From Spiroplasma_E ixodetis_B (GTDB lineage: Bacteria; Bacillota_I; Bacilli_A; Mycoplasmatales; VBWQ01): a stretch of DNA of 64,000 nt. Below, one piece after another: positions 1 to 11,231 of this stretch (the first letter of the stretch is position 1; every line of letters begins with the position of its first letter). A program made the translations under genes and the position numbers. The DNA lies in assembly GCF_040369795.1 (NCBI RefSeq), contig NZ_AP028955.1:1240001-1304000 (forward strand). Reading direction: 5' to 3'. Under the pieces are notes generated by a model. It worked only from the letters and a program-made list of their open reading frames with translations, was not told where the DNA came from and did no database searches.

Positions 1-1
1 T

Positions 2-2944
2 AAAGAAAAGATATTTAATTGAGCAATAATTGGATTTTTATTTGCAGCAATAGCAGGAGTATTATTTTTACTAACGGTTGTTATTTTTATCACCACTTTA
101 ATTGTTAAAAAAGCAATCCAACATGGACAAGTTTCGATGGGTATTTTAAAATCAATAGGTTATAAAACATGAGAAATTACGATTTCTTATTTGGCATATC
201 CATTATTAACGCTATTAATTGCAATTCCAATTGGCTGAATTGTTGGTCTTGTAATTCAGGTATATTTAACTGAGATTTTTAATACTTTATTTGTTTTACC
301 ATATAATGTTTTTAACTTTGATGTTGTTCCATTATTTATTTCAATTGTTTTAATTATTAGTTTTATTACAATTGTTACTTTATTAACTGCCTTTCGTCTT
401 TTAAAGCGTGATCCTTTATTTTTAATTAAAAAAGATAGTGATTTAGCTTTAGGTGTTCCTAAAAATAGAACTAGCAAGTTTTTACAAAATAATTTTCGTC
501 TTCGTTTTTTATTATCGTTGTCAAAAACTAGTTGAAAAAAAATTTTAGTTACTTCGGGAGTTATTACTTTAGCTTCACTTTCAATTGTAGCAACAACACT
601 AGTTCCTGCCACTATTAATAGCTTAAAAGTTAATTATTTCAAAACTCAAAAATATAAAAATTATTATGAGTATCAAACACCAATGCCGAATATGCCAATG
701 AGTAAATATGGATTATATTCATGAGATTTTTTTAATCGACCAAGCGGTGAGAAGTATTATCCAACTTATGGTGCTATGCCTTGACCTGAAGATAAAATTG
801 TTTATGATGAGAAAAAAGCACGTGTTGGATGATATAATCCATTATTGTTTAAAAAAGAAAAATTAACTAATAATTTTGCTGATATTTTTACTTTCGATTC
901 ATCTTTTCCTGAATCTGAAAGAGCAGAGTTTATAAAAAAAATGTCCTCTTATTATCAAGAACAATCAACAGGGACATTAGAACTTAATGATTTAGTTTGA
1001 TCATACAGTTGATTAGGCGGCAAAGCTTTTAGTAATCAGTTAATAACTGATTTAAGTAAAGAAGATAATACACCATCAAAAATAATTTCATATAATATTG
1101 TTAATTTTGTAAGTGGCCAATTACCTAATATTTTGCAAGTTCCCAATCCTGGAGTGCCACCTGGTCCAGAGGCAATTAAAGAAATTTTAAAGCAAGTATT
1201 ACCGGGCTTTGTTCGTCAGAGTATTGATAGTTTGCCAAGACCTAATATTAAAGAAGATCCTTATGATTATTTTAGTATTGGTCATAACACTATTGCTTTT
1301 AATCCAAAAACTACTAATAATGGTGATATTAATGGACCAGATGAAGAATTAGTAACACAGTTTAAAGTTGGTGTTGATGAAAGTACAAAAATTGCTAAAA
1401 AAGAACTAATGGATGTTATTGGGATTAATCCCAATACTGCGATGTTAGTATTAAAAAATGATGAAGTTAAAGCTTTAAAATATAATGCTAATGCTAATGC
1501 TATTCCAATGGTTATCAATCGTGCTTTTCAATCTAAATTTGGATTAGATGTTGGTTCACAATTTAGTGGTGTACCACAAGTTAATACTTTATGTTATAAA
1601 AATATTGATGGTAAAAGTGTTCCTTTACCAAAAGAAAATTGATATTACGGTGAAACACCACCAACAGATTATTATACTACAAATGGCGGCATCTGATCAA
1701 AAAGTGGAACAAAATGAAATTATCGTGGTGATCAAAAAATAAAATTATCTGATAATAGTAAAGAATATAGTGATATCCATGGCACTAGGTATAATAGTAT
1801 GTATGATGAAAAAGGACAACCAATTATAAATAATGAACCTAGTACTTGAAATAATGTTAATGATATTTGATTAAAATTGCCTTCTGATATTAGTGGTAGT
1901 GCTAAAAGTGGTAAAATTTCAACAGCTGATAATGCTAAAAATATTGATTTTGATTTATCACGTATTTCCGATTCAACAGGTAAATGAATTAGACCTTTTT
2001 CATATGATTTGGTAAAGACATATAATGGATTTGATCCTAAAGATCCATTAAGTATTTTATTAAACCGCCCAGCAGAATGATTTATGGGAATGGTTAATAA
2101 TAATATTTTAACTAAAGAAAATAATATTAATGATGATAGTTTACAAGCGGATATTAAAAATAACATGCCAACATGATGAAAAAATATTACGGGTAATGAT
2201 AATCCGCTTCATACATATCAAGTTGTGGGAATTCAAGAATCTTATGATACTCCTAAAGCCTATGTTGATCAAAAATGAGCTAATGAAATTATGGGCTATA
2301 GTTATATTGATGATAATCCTTATTATTCAGGAACGGATGTATTTCAATGATTTAATGGTAAGTTAAGTGCTAATGCTAATGTTTTTGATTTAATTGGAAG
2401 AATGAGTTTTAAATCAAATTTAGATGATTATACTATTTATGCAACCACTAGTTTAAGTGGTAATCAAAATATACCAATGGTCAAAAAAAATTATTTATTA
2501 TCAAGACAACAAGCAATGCTTACTAAAATGTCAGATATTGCTTTCAGTGCTAGTGCTTTATTTATTGTGACAACGATTATTTGTTCAATATTAATTGTTA
2601 TTATGATTACTGATTTATTTACCGATCAATTTCGTCGTTTTATGGCTCATATGAAAGCAGAAGGATATACTAATTGAGAAATTAATTCTTTTACTTTAGG
2701 TATTTTTACACCTTGAGCATTACTTGGTTATATTGTAGGGTTTGCCCTAGGTTACCTTAATATTTATGGTTTAATTAATATTCTTATTAGTTTTGTTGGT
2801 GTGGCTTTACCATTTACAATAACATGATGAATATTACCAGTAAGTTTTATCATAATTGGTGGTATATATATATCAACATTTATTATTCATAATCATGAAT
2901 TAAATAAAATGAATTTAATTGAATTATTAAAATCTGATGAATAA
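2..2944 (+). CDS. FtsX-type ABC transporter permease, 5' end outside the window
   Basis: The frame is open from the first bases to TAA with many TGA (Trp) codons; 980 residues are visible. It starts inside a membrane domain with hydrophobic segments at about residues 7-35, 55-80 and 105-130. The signature MGILKSIGYKTWEI, typical of FtsX/MacB-type permeases, lies just after the first one. A further membrane segment at about 175-200 leads into a roughly 640-residue soluble region rich in Asn, Tyr and Trp. From about 845 to the end there are four more hydrophobic segments, giving the usual split-permease topology around a large extracytoplasmic domain. The family exports lipids, peptides or lipoproteins with a partner ATPase, which is not in the window. 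The substrate is unknown. Confidence 0.85.
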
Positions 2945-2965
2945 AATAAAGTTCACTAAAGAATG

Positions 2966-2997
2966 TTTGGTAAATTTAAATATTTAAATTTACCAAA
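2966..2997. repeat. Perfect 32-bp palindrome after the permease gene
   Basis: Two 16-base arms, beginning TTTGGTAAATTTAAAT, are exact reverse complements with no spacer. It lies 22 bases after the permease stop. No T-run follows, so it is not a classical terminator. It may be an RNA 3' stabilising hairpin or a protein site. Confidence 0.6.
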
Positions 2998-3044
2998 TTA
3001 ATAGTCAAATATGTATACTTTATTTTAAACTAAATATAGTTTTT

Positions 3045-3077
3045 AACTAATTTACTTTATTTTAAAGTAAATTAGTT
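3045..3077 (+). terminator. Terminator-like hairpin directly upstream of the J-domain/ankyrin gene
   Basis: A perfect 15-bp stem (arm AACTAATTTACTTTA) with a 3-base loop is followed by a T-rich tract. It is placed to end permease transcription. The T tract leads straight into the Shine-Dalgarno of the next gene, so it could instead be a leader hairpin (attenuator) for that gene. The same arrangement recurs on the minus strand at 29372-29424. Confidence 0.65.
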
Positions 3078-4364
3078 TTTTATTTTGAAAGGAGAAAAAA
3101 AGAATTTTGAAAGATGAATCGTTAATTTCTAATTATTATGATATATTAAATGTATTACCAACAGCATAAGTAGTAGAAATTAAAAAAAATTAAAACAGAC
3201 TGATCTAAAAACTCACCCAGATAAAAATAATAATCCTCAATCAAAACTTAAAACGCAAGAATTGAATGAAGCAAAAAGAATATTAACAGATGAAAACTTA
3301 AGAAAAGTTTTTGATCAAAAACTTTTTATTTAATTTTTAAAAAATGGTAATAATAAGGTAGTTATTTATTTTCTTACTAATAAAATAAATAATTTAAATA
3401 TAAATGAAAAAGATAATTCTGGTAATACTCCTTTACATTATGCATGTTTTCATAATTTTTTAGAAACTGCAGATCTATTAATTAAATATGGTGCTAATAT
3501 AAATGCCAAAAATAATAGAGATAATACTCCTTTACATTATGCTATAATGGGTAATGCTGATTTAAAATTTATTAATTTATTAGTTGAAAAAGGTGCTAAT
3601 TTTATTGAGAAAAATAAAATGGGTAATGATAGTTTATCTTTTGACAAAGATTTTTCAAAAGATAAGAAATTTTCTGAATTTTTTTAAAAAAAATGAAAAA
3701 ATTAAGAATAAAAAAAATCAACAAATTTTATTAAATATAACTAAAATAATTACCAATATTGAAAGAGATATTGCACGTTTTGAACAGAAAAAAATAAATT
3801 CAGTGTTAAATTATATTAGGAAATTATCCCCACATGTACTAGTGTGGAGGAAAAAATGAATTAAAATGAATTCAATAGCGTATTTCAAAATGAAAACGAT
3901 TGTTTGAAATATAGCTAACTAAAGTAATGTTTACTCATATCTTGAAAAACAAAATCAATCGCTTTTTTAATATTTGGTCAATAATTTGGTAATATTTTTC
4001 TTATATTATGTTTTATAGCAAATCAAAAATGTTAAATTGGATTTAAATTAGGAGAATATGGTGGAAGAAATAATAGTTTGCATCCAGCATTTTCAATTAA
4101 TTGTTGTGTTAATTTAGATTTATGAAACTTTGCATTATCTAAAACTATAATTTGTCCACGCTTTAATACTGGAATTAGTATATTTTTTACATATGATTCA
4201 AAAATTTTACTGTTGCAATGTCCTTCAAACGCTCATAGGGCTTTTAATTTACCTTTATTTAGTGAACCAATTATAATCATTCTTTTTATTTTATATGCGG
4301 GTTTATTATCAAATAATCTTTTACCTTTTTCAGATCAAGCATATTTATAAAATTCATTATCATC

Positions 4365-5736
4365 GAGGCTTTTGAAAAATCTGTGTATCTTTTTACAAAG
4401 TTACTAGTTTAGATTAATTATATCTTCAAATTTTATCATAAAATGAGCAATTGCTGTATTTCAATTTTGAATGGGCATTGTTCATTTTTTTGTTATATTT
4501 TCAATTGCTAAGTAAAATATTTTAAAAACTGCCATATCATTTGGAAAAACTTTTTTATTTCTAATAACTTTTCGTAATTGACTATTAACAGATTCAATAG
4601 CATTTGTTGTATAAATCACTCTTTTGATTTCTGCAGGATAACTAATAAAAACCATTAAATTATCTCAATTTTTATATCATGATTTAGCAATTTGAGGATA
4701 TTGTTTATTTCATTTACTTTCAAAAGATTCTAAAGCTTTCATTGCTTGTTCTTCACTACATGCACTATAAATTGGTTTTAAATCTGTAACTAGTGATTTT
4801 CTATGTTTGTATGAAACATATTTTAAACTATTTCTAATTTGATGAACTATGCATAATTGATGTTCGTTTTTAGGATAAACTGATTGTATTGCTTCTGACA
4901 TTCCTGTTAAATTGTCACTACAAGCCATAAGAATATCATTTAAGCCTCGATTTTTCATTTCTGTGAAATTAGATAATCAAAACTTAGAACCTTCATTTTC
5001 GCTAATTAATAAGCCTAAAACATCTTTTTTACCTTCTAAATCAACTCCTAGTGCTATATAAACTGATTTGTTAATAATGCGTTTATCTTGTCGTACTTTA
5101 ACTACTATACAATCAAAATAAACAATCGGATAAACAATTTCTAATGGCCGATTTTGTCATGCTTTAACATCATCAATAACATCATCAGTAATTTGACTAA
5201 TAACACTTTCACTAATATCAGTACCATGATATAACTCTTGTAACTGCATTCTAATATCTGATAAAGTCATGCCTTTGGCATATAATGAAAGAACTTGTTG
5301 ATCAAAACCATCAAATCTTATTTGTCTTTTTGCAACTATTACTGGCTCAAAATTAATATTACGATCTCGTGGTACATTAATCTCAATTTTACCTTGTTGA
5401 GTTATTAATTTTTTTGAACTTATACCATTACGAGCATTATCACTATTATTATGTTTATTTTTTTCATATCCTAAATAATTTTGCATTTCAGAATTCAACA
5501 TTTTTTCAACTAATCTTTTTGTTAATTCTTTATATAAATCTCCCTCTTTAAAAACTTTTGTTAAATCTTCAGTATTTTCTAGTAATAAATCTACTGCTTT
5601 TGATATTGGATCATTATTATTAATATTTTGTTTTTTAGACATAAGTAACTAACTCTTTCTAGTTATTTAATTTTATTTACTAGAATTAATTAAACATAGT
5701 TATTTTTGTAAGTTACACAAATTACTAAACATTACC
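4365..5736 (-). mobile_element. IS256 element, apparently complete
   Basis: The ends are GAGGCTTTTTGAAAAATCTG on the left and an AAACATTACC terminus on the right, the pair seen in the other IS256 copies here. Its length of 1372 bp matches the inner copy at 57476-58844 (1369 bp). Flanks TTATCATC and TTATCAAT look like a slightly altered 8-bp duplication of the IS630 target. It encodes the only uninterrupted IS256 transposase in the window. Confidence 0.85.
4404..5642 (-). CDS. IS256 family transposase, intact
   Basis: 412 residues, ATG start, with tryptophans encoded by TGA. The protein belongs to the IS256/MULE-type DDE transposases. Features include the N-terminal LVEKMLNSEMQNYLGYEK region, IEINVPRDRN and VISQITDDVIDDVKAWQNRPL. 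The first catalytic Asp is in YFDCIVVKVRQ, and the second in CSDNLTGMSEAIQ. The last part, TNAIESVNSQLRKVIR, carries the catalytic Glu. Length is normal for the family. No frameshift or nonsense codon was found, so this copy may still be able to move itself and its relatives. The ribosome site on the minus strand is weak (AGAAAGAG). Confidence 0.9.
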
Positions 5737-5766
5737 TTATCAATTCCAGATTCATCAATATATACT

Positions 5767-6917
5767 AGACATATTCCGTAAATAAATTTTTTAAAAGTCA
5801 ATTAATAATTTAAAATTTATTTTATAATTTCTTTATTAATAAATTAATAAGGTTTTGATAAAAATGAATTTTGAAAATTTAAAAAAATTAAAAAATGAAC
5901 AATTTTATAGATATTTTGGTATAAAACGTTTTCATTTTGATGAAATGTTAACAAAATTAATTGAAATAGAAAATTTAAAAAAAACTAAAGGTAGAAAATA
6001 TAAACTTTAAGTTGAAGAAAGATTGATGATGACTTTAGTATACTGAAAAGAATATTATACTTTTTTCCAAATGAGTATTAAATATAAAATTAGTGCATCA
6101 AGTTGTTTTCGAAATATTACTTGAGTAGAAAATAAACTTAGTGATGACAAAGATTATCAGTTTTTAAAAACAAAATATAAATCAAAAATTGAGAAAAAAC
6201 AAGAAGATTTAAATGAATTTCAATTTTATTTAATTGATTCAACTGAAATTGAAATTGAAAGACCAACTAAAAAAAACTACAGTTAGAATATTTTTCTGGT
6301 AAAAGTTGAATGTTTTCTATAAAATTTCAAATTATATATGACTTTTTTAATAAAAAAATTGTTGATATTTTTGCTAATAATGGAAAAGTACATGATTTTC
6401 AAATATTAAAAAATTCAAATCTTGAATTTTCAGAAAAAACAATAATTATTGGTGATTTGGGATATCAAGGAATACAAAATATTTATAAAAATACTATATT
6501 ACCAATTAAAAAACTAAAAATAAAAAATTAACTAAACAAGAAAAAATCTACAATAAAATTATTTCAAAAATTAGAATTAAAGTTGAACATGTTTTTGCTT
6601 GATTAAAAAGATTCAAAATTTTAATAAATAAATGTAGAAAAAGTATATTTAGACTTATGTACTTAAGATTTAACTTACTTTGTGAAATTTTTAATAAAAC
6701 AAAACCATTAAAATAAAAAAATATTAAAAATATTTTTTTAAAAATTTAAATTTTTATCAAGTTAATATAAAAATAATATTAACAATTTTTGTGTTTGAAA
6801 TATAAATTTATTTTTAAAGTATTTTTTTAAAAATATTAACTTCTATAATTATTAACACTAAAAAATTTATAAATATTATTATTTACAATTGATTAAATTT
6901 ATTTACGGAATATGTCT
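5767..6917 (+). mobile_element. IS5 family element, copy A
   Basis: It is 1151 bp with ends AGACATATTCCGTAAATAAA and the inverse, and a 3-bp duplication ACT on each side. The transposase starts at ATG 5864. ORF A (FENLKKLKNEQFYRYFGIKR..) has a TAA in place of the Ser of KLSVEE, so this copy is dead. ORF B (YFSGKSWMFSIKFQIIYDFF..GDLGYQG) is joined through an A8C run in the -1 frame and carries an extra frameshift near 6515. It was inserted into the IS630 remnant next to the IS256. Confidence 0.85.
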
Positions 6918-8287
6918 ACTAAATCTTCATTCATTATTTTAGCTATTTCTTTTAAAAAATCTTCTTGTTTATTTTTATCTCTTTGTTCATATAAAAAAGT
7001 TTTTTTTATATGTATAATTTAGTTTTTTGAAATAGTTATAAACTGTTTCTTTAGTCATATCACCAAATTTTTCAATTACTTTTTGAACTGTAACATCTTT
7101 ATTTTGCGCTAAATAATTTTTTAATTCATCTAAATCCTTTATTTTGTGGCTATGTCCTTTTTGATAATTCAAAATTGGTTTTATATGCACAGTTTCTTTT
7201 TTTCTTTTTCTTCATAAGAATAAAGTCTTTCTAGTAATATTGAACACTTTACAAATTTCTTTAATTTTCATGTTTTTACTTTCATAGGCTTCTATTACTT
7301 TTCTTCGTAAGTCTTAACTGTATGGTTTTGGCATAATTTAATCTTCCTAATCTATTTTAAATATTGCTGAATTGTACTTTTAAATTCAAAAACTGTTTAA
7401 ATTACATATTATTATTTTACATTATTTATGAGTAAACATTAATTTAGTTAGCTATATATAGCGAAGTTGAAAGTAATGAAATGTATCAGGTGTGCTTCTT
7501 CTAGTTTTAATGTTTCTGATTTGAGAAGAATAAGATGTTTGAAATGTCATCAAACATTTAGTATTCTTCATGACACCATTTTTCACAAGTCACAAACACC
7601 TTTGACATCTTGGTTTTATCTAATCTTTAGATGAATAAACATAAAGCATGGTATACCATCAACAGATGTTGCAAGGGAATTGGGTGTGGCATATAAAACA
7701 GCTTGAAGAATGGGTCATGAAATCAGAACTAGAATTTGGAATCAAGATGCAGGGTTCATTGATGATGGCACAGCACAGATGGATGAAATGTATCTTTCAC
7801 ATGTAGTTTTTATTCAACAAGGTTCTTCCTTGTTGAATAAAACCTTGATTGTTGGAGTTTATGAGAAAACGAGCAACAAACTAATTGTGAAAGTATTGAA
7901 AAAAGCAGATGAGAAAAACCTTTTATGATTTGCATTGAAACACATTTCTACTGGGTGTTGTCTGTTTACGGATTCTTGGAAGGGATATGGAAGTTTCAAA
8001 AACTTCTATCACAAACATGAAATCGTAAATCATGAAGTTGGGTGTGTGTAATCAACAGGTGTAAACACAAACCAGATTGAATCTGCATGAAAACACATCC
8101 GACGAGCTTTCCGAACACAAATAAAAGTTTCGAAACACAATATTCATTTATATGCAACTTCTTTTTCATATAAATTCAATAAGATACCTAGTTTTGAAAC
8201 TATAATTTTGTGTTTGATTTAGATACATGTGGGGATAATTTCCTAGATAGGCTTTTATCTACATTTATGTGATAAAATTTAAAAATA

Positions 8288-9436
8288 AGACATATTCCGT
8301 AAATAAATTTAATCAATTGTCAATACTAATATTTATAAATTTTTTAGTGTTAATAATTATAGAAGTTAATATTTTTAAAAAAATACTTTAAAAATAAATT
8401 TATATTTCAAACACAAAAATTGTTAATATTATTTTTATATTAACTTGATAAAAATTTAAATTTTTAAAAAAATATTTTTAATATTTTTTTATTTTAATGG
8501 TTTTGTTTTATTAAAAATTTCACAAAGTAAGTTAAATCTTAAGTACATAAGTCTAAATATACTTTTTCTACATTTATTTATTAAAATTTTGAATCTTTTT
8601 AATCAAGCAAAAACATGTTCAACTTTAATTCTAATTTTTGAAATAATTTTATTGTAGATTTTTTCTTGTTTAGTTAATTTTTTATTTTTAGTTTTTTTAA
8701 TTGGTAATATAGTATTTTTATAAATATTTTGTATTCCTTGATATCCCAAATCACCAATAATTATTGTTTTTTCTGAAAATTCAAGATTTGAATTTTTTAA
8801 TATTTGAAAATCATGTACTTTTCCATTATCAGCAAAAATATCAACAATTTTTTTATTAAAAAAGTCATATATAATTTGAAATTTTATAGAAAACATTCAA
8901 CTTTTACCAGAAAAATATTCTAACTGTAGTTTTTTTTAGTTGGTCTTTCAATTTCAATTTCAGTTGAATCAATTAAATAAAATTGAAATTCATTTAAATC
9001 TTCTTGTTTTTTCTCGATTTTTGATTTATATTTTTTTTAAAAACTGATAATCTTTGTCATCACTAAGTTTATTTTCTGCTCAAGTAATATTTCGAAAACA
9101 ACTTGATGCACTCATTTTATATTTAATACTCATTTGGAAAAAAGTATAATATTCTTTTCAGTATACTAAAGTCATCATCAATCTTTCTTCAACTGAAAGT
9201 TTATATTTTCTACCTTTAGTTTTTTTAAATTTTCTATTTCAATTAATTTTGTTAACATTTCATCAAAATGAAAACGTTTTATACCAAAATATCTATAAAA
9301 TTGTTCATTTTTTAATTTTTTTAAATTTTCAAAATTCATTTTTATAAACACCTTATTAATTTATTAATAAAGAAATTATAAAATAAATTTTAAATTATTA
9401 ATTGACTTTTAAAAAATTTATTTACGGAATATGTCT
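8288..9436 (-). mobile_element. IS5 family element, copy B
   Basis: It is 1149 bp with a 3-bp duplication ATA. It sits exactly inside the palindromic tail of the IS1595-like element, so it arrived after that element. ORF B is open (8603-8896 and on through a TGA Trp). ORF A has two indels in homopolymer runs compared with the other copies, so the transposase is broken. Confidence 0.85.
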
Positions 9437-9717
9437 ATAGTACATAAAGGGATAAAAACCTTATATTATTATTACTTTTGGTTGTGTTAATAAGAACAAA
9501 TATATAACTAAGGATATTTTAATTAAGACTGATCAACTTAAAAATTTATTATTAGAAAAAGAAATTGCTAATAATGAGAAACATGTATTCGAAGAAAAAA
9601 TCAACCGATTAAGTTTTAATAAAACTAAAAAAAATAAATGCAATGGATTTACAAAATCAACCTTCAACAATTGGATATAAACCATCAAATTCATCATGTA
9701 TTTAATAAAAAAAGTTA

Positions 9718-9747
9718 AAAAGATTGCAAAAGCAATCTTTTATTTTT
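9718..9747 (+). terminator. Terminator after the ankyrin pseudogene
   Basis: A perfect 10-bp stem (AAAAGATTGC with GCAATCTTTT) and an AAAA loop are followed by TATTTTT. It closes the old J-domain/ankyrin transcription unit. Confidence 0.75.
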
Positions 9748-9880
9748 AGCTAAAATCACCAAAAATTGATTGATATTTTTTGGATTTATTATTAAATTAA
9801 AATATAATAAATTACTTATTAAATAAAGCTTTTAAATCATATTATTAATATTTTAATAAAATTAAAGTATTAATGTCATA

Positions 9881-9906
9881 AATAACTAGTTATTTATTGG
9901 TATAAT
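9881..9906 (+). promoter_or_regulatory. Likely ftsY promoter with an overlapping palindrome
   Basis: An extended -10 (TGG followed by TATAAT, 9898-9906) lies 20 bases before the ftsY start. No good -35 is visible. A perfect 14-bp palindrome, AATAACTAGTTATT, sits just upstream of it (9881-9894) and could be an operator. Confidence 0.5.
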
Positions 9907-9925
9907 AAACAATGTAGGTGAAAAT

Positions 9926-10909
9926 ATGGCATTTTTTAAAAATTTAAAGACAAAATTATTTGGTCAAAAGACAACTAAATATGATCAGGGCCTTAAAAAG
10001 TCAAGAACATTATTTGCATCTAAAATTAAAGCATTAGCAGCGCGTTATCATCAACTTGATGAACAATATTTTGAAGAATTAACTGAAGTATTAATTTTAG
10101 CAGATGTTGGATACAAAATGGCAGAAACTATTACTGATGAAATTCGTCATGAAGCCAAAATCCAAAAATTAACAAAACCAAAAGATATTAATGATATTAT
10201 TATTGATAAAATGTTTGTTATTTATACTGATGGTCAGTTGGTTTCTACAAGATTAAATTTTAGTAGTAATAATATTTCGTTATTTTTAGTTGTTGGTGTT
10301 AATGGTAATGGTAAGACAACATCAGCAGCTAAATTAGCAGCTAAATTAAAGACACAAGGTAAAAAACCAATTCTAGTTGCTGCTGATACTTTTCGTGCTG
10401 GTGCAGTTGAACAATTACAAATTTGAGCAGAAAGAATTGGAATTCCTTGTTATTTAGGAACACCAAAGCAAGATCCAGCTAGTGTTGTTTATGCTGGAAT
10501 TGAAGCAGCTAAATCTGAAAGTTGTGATGTTATTATTGTTGATACGGCAGGAAGATTAGAAAATAAAGTTAATTTGATGCAGGAGTTGAAAAAGATTAAT
10601 AAAATTATTACTCATAAATTAGGACATGAAGCTAATGAAACATTGTTAGTAATTGATGGTACAACTGGACAAAACGGTATTAATCAAGCGCAAGAATTTA
10701 TGAAAATTGTTTCTTTGACTGGCATTATTTTAACAAAAATAGATGGCACTGCTAAAGGCGGTATTATTCTTGCTATTAAGGAAGAATTGGATATTCCTGT
10801 TAAATTAATGGGTTTTGGTGAAGGTATTAATGACTTGGAAGAGTTTGATTTAGATAAGTATATTTTTAGTTTAACAAGTGATTTGTTTGTGGAGTATGAA
10901 AATGAATAA
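9926..10909 (+). CDS. ftsY: Signal recognition particle receptor FtsY
   Basis: 327 residues. FtsY is the membrane-associated GTPase that docks SRP-bound ribosomes at the translocon. The helical N domain occupies about residues 20-100. The G domain follows: P-loop GVNGNGKTTSAAKLA at about 122, DTFRAGAVEQLQIW at about 153, DTAGR at about 205, TKIDGTAKGG at about 269 and the closing GFGEGINDLEEFD. The acidic N-terminal A domain is essentially absent, as in other mollicutes. A TGA Trp follows EQLQI. AGGTG precedes the ATG. Its 3' end overlaps ylxM, an arrangement seen in other Firmicutes and mollicutes. Confidence 0.95.
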
Positions 10910-11216
10910 TTTAGAAAAACAAGTTTTATATTATAGTTTATTTGCTTTTTATAATACATTATTAACAGCAAAACAAAAACAATATTTTACAAATTACTTT
11001 ATTGAGAATTTATCTTTACAAGAAATCGCTGATTTACAAAAAGTATCACGAACGGCTGTTCATGATAGTCTACAAAAAGTTATTATTTTATTAAATAAAT
11101 ATGAAAGTAAGTTGCATCTTTATGAAAAATATAAACAACGACAAGTAATATATGAAAAATATACGGAAAAGTATAATTTTATTAAAGTTTTACAAGAAAT
11201 TGATAAAATAGAATAA
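10902..11216 (+). CDS. ylxM: YlxM/p13-like SRP-associated protein (UPF0122)
   Basis: 104 residues. I chose the ATG at 10902 because GGAG at 10891 is well spaced for it; an ATG six bases earlier is too close, and the longer frame begins inside ftsY. The segment LSLQEIADLQKVSRTAVHDS (about 35-55) is a sigma-70 region 4-like helix-turn-helix, the hallmark of YlxM/p13. The family sits beside ftsY or ffh and modulates SRP GTPase activity in some Firmicutes. Here it overlaps the last codons of ftsY, so translation is probably coupled. Confidence 0.88.
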   Translation: MNNLEKQVLYYSLFAFYNTLLTAKQKQYFTNYFIENLSLQEIADLQKVSRTAVHDSLQKVIILLNKYESKLHLYEKYKQRQVIYEKYTEKYNFIKVLQEIDKIE

Positions 11217-11231
11217 AGCAGGTGGAAATTA

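Larger units (their letters stand above)
3914..7452 (-). mobile_element. IS630 copy, interrupted by IS256 and IS5
   Basis: The ends are GCTAACTAAAGTAATGTTTA and its inverse, with TATA on both sides (3910-3913 and 7453-7456), as expected for a TA-targeting IS630/mariner element. The minus-strand transposase is split by an IS256 (4365-5736) near the GIDDN motif. It is split again by an IS5 that entered a remaining piece at 5767. A stop also replaces Ser near its N-terminus (MPKPYS then stop). It lies inside the IS1595-like transposase gene. Confidence 0.85.
3819..9460 (+). mobile_element. IS1595-like element with palindromic tail, filled with nested insertions
   Basis: The left end is GGAAATTATCCCCACATGTA (3819) and the core right end is its inverse, ending at 8243. 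A 6-base spacer and the palindromic tail (8250-8287 and 9440-9460) follow. An 8-bp direct repeat TTATATTA flanks the whole unit (3811-3818 and 9461-9468). The transposase has DDE-type features: MDEMYLSH, CLFTDSWKGY and NQIESAWKHIRRAF, with a Cys-pair N-terminus (CIRC..CLKC). It is dead: TAA replaces a Trp TGA near its start, and an IS630 sits between codons of its N-terminal part. The insertion destroyed the ankyrin gene. Confidence 0.85.
3107..9705 (+). pseudogene. Broken J-domain/ankyrin-repeat protein gene split by an IS1595-like composite
   Basis: An AAAGGAG ribosome site precedes a TTG start (MKDESLISNYYDILNV..). The segment up to 3333 encodes a J-domain with the diagnostic HPDK and a following LNEAKRILTDEN helix. 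It has two in-frame stops and a frameshift. The same frame then continues, after one TAA at 3331, into ankyrin repeats to 3687 (units around GNTPLHYA and DNTPLHYA, each followed by LLIKYGANIN-type helices). A frameshift at the A-run near 3687 leads into a Lys-rich tail (3688-3818). The gene resumes at 9469 after removal of the insertion and one target duplication, and ends at 9680 or, in another frame, at 9705. J-domain plus ankyrin repeats suggests a host- or chaperone-interacting protein, which is inference. It is certainly non-functional now. Confidence 0.8.

Noticed and set aside
256..612. 118-codon open frame on the minus strand
   Set aside because: It lies opposite the permease gene, has no ribosome site and its composition is that of an antisense shadow.
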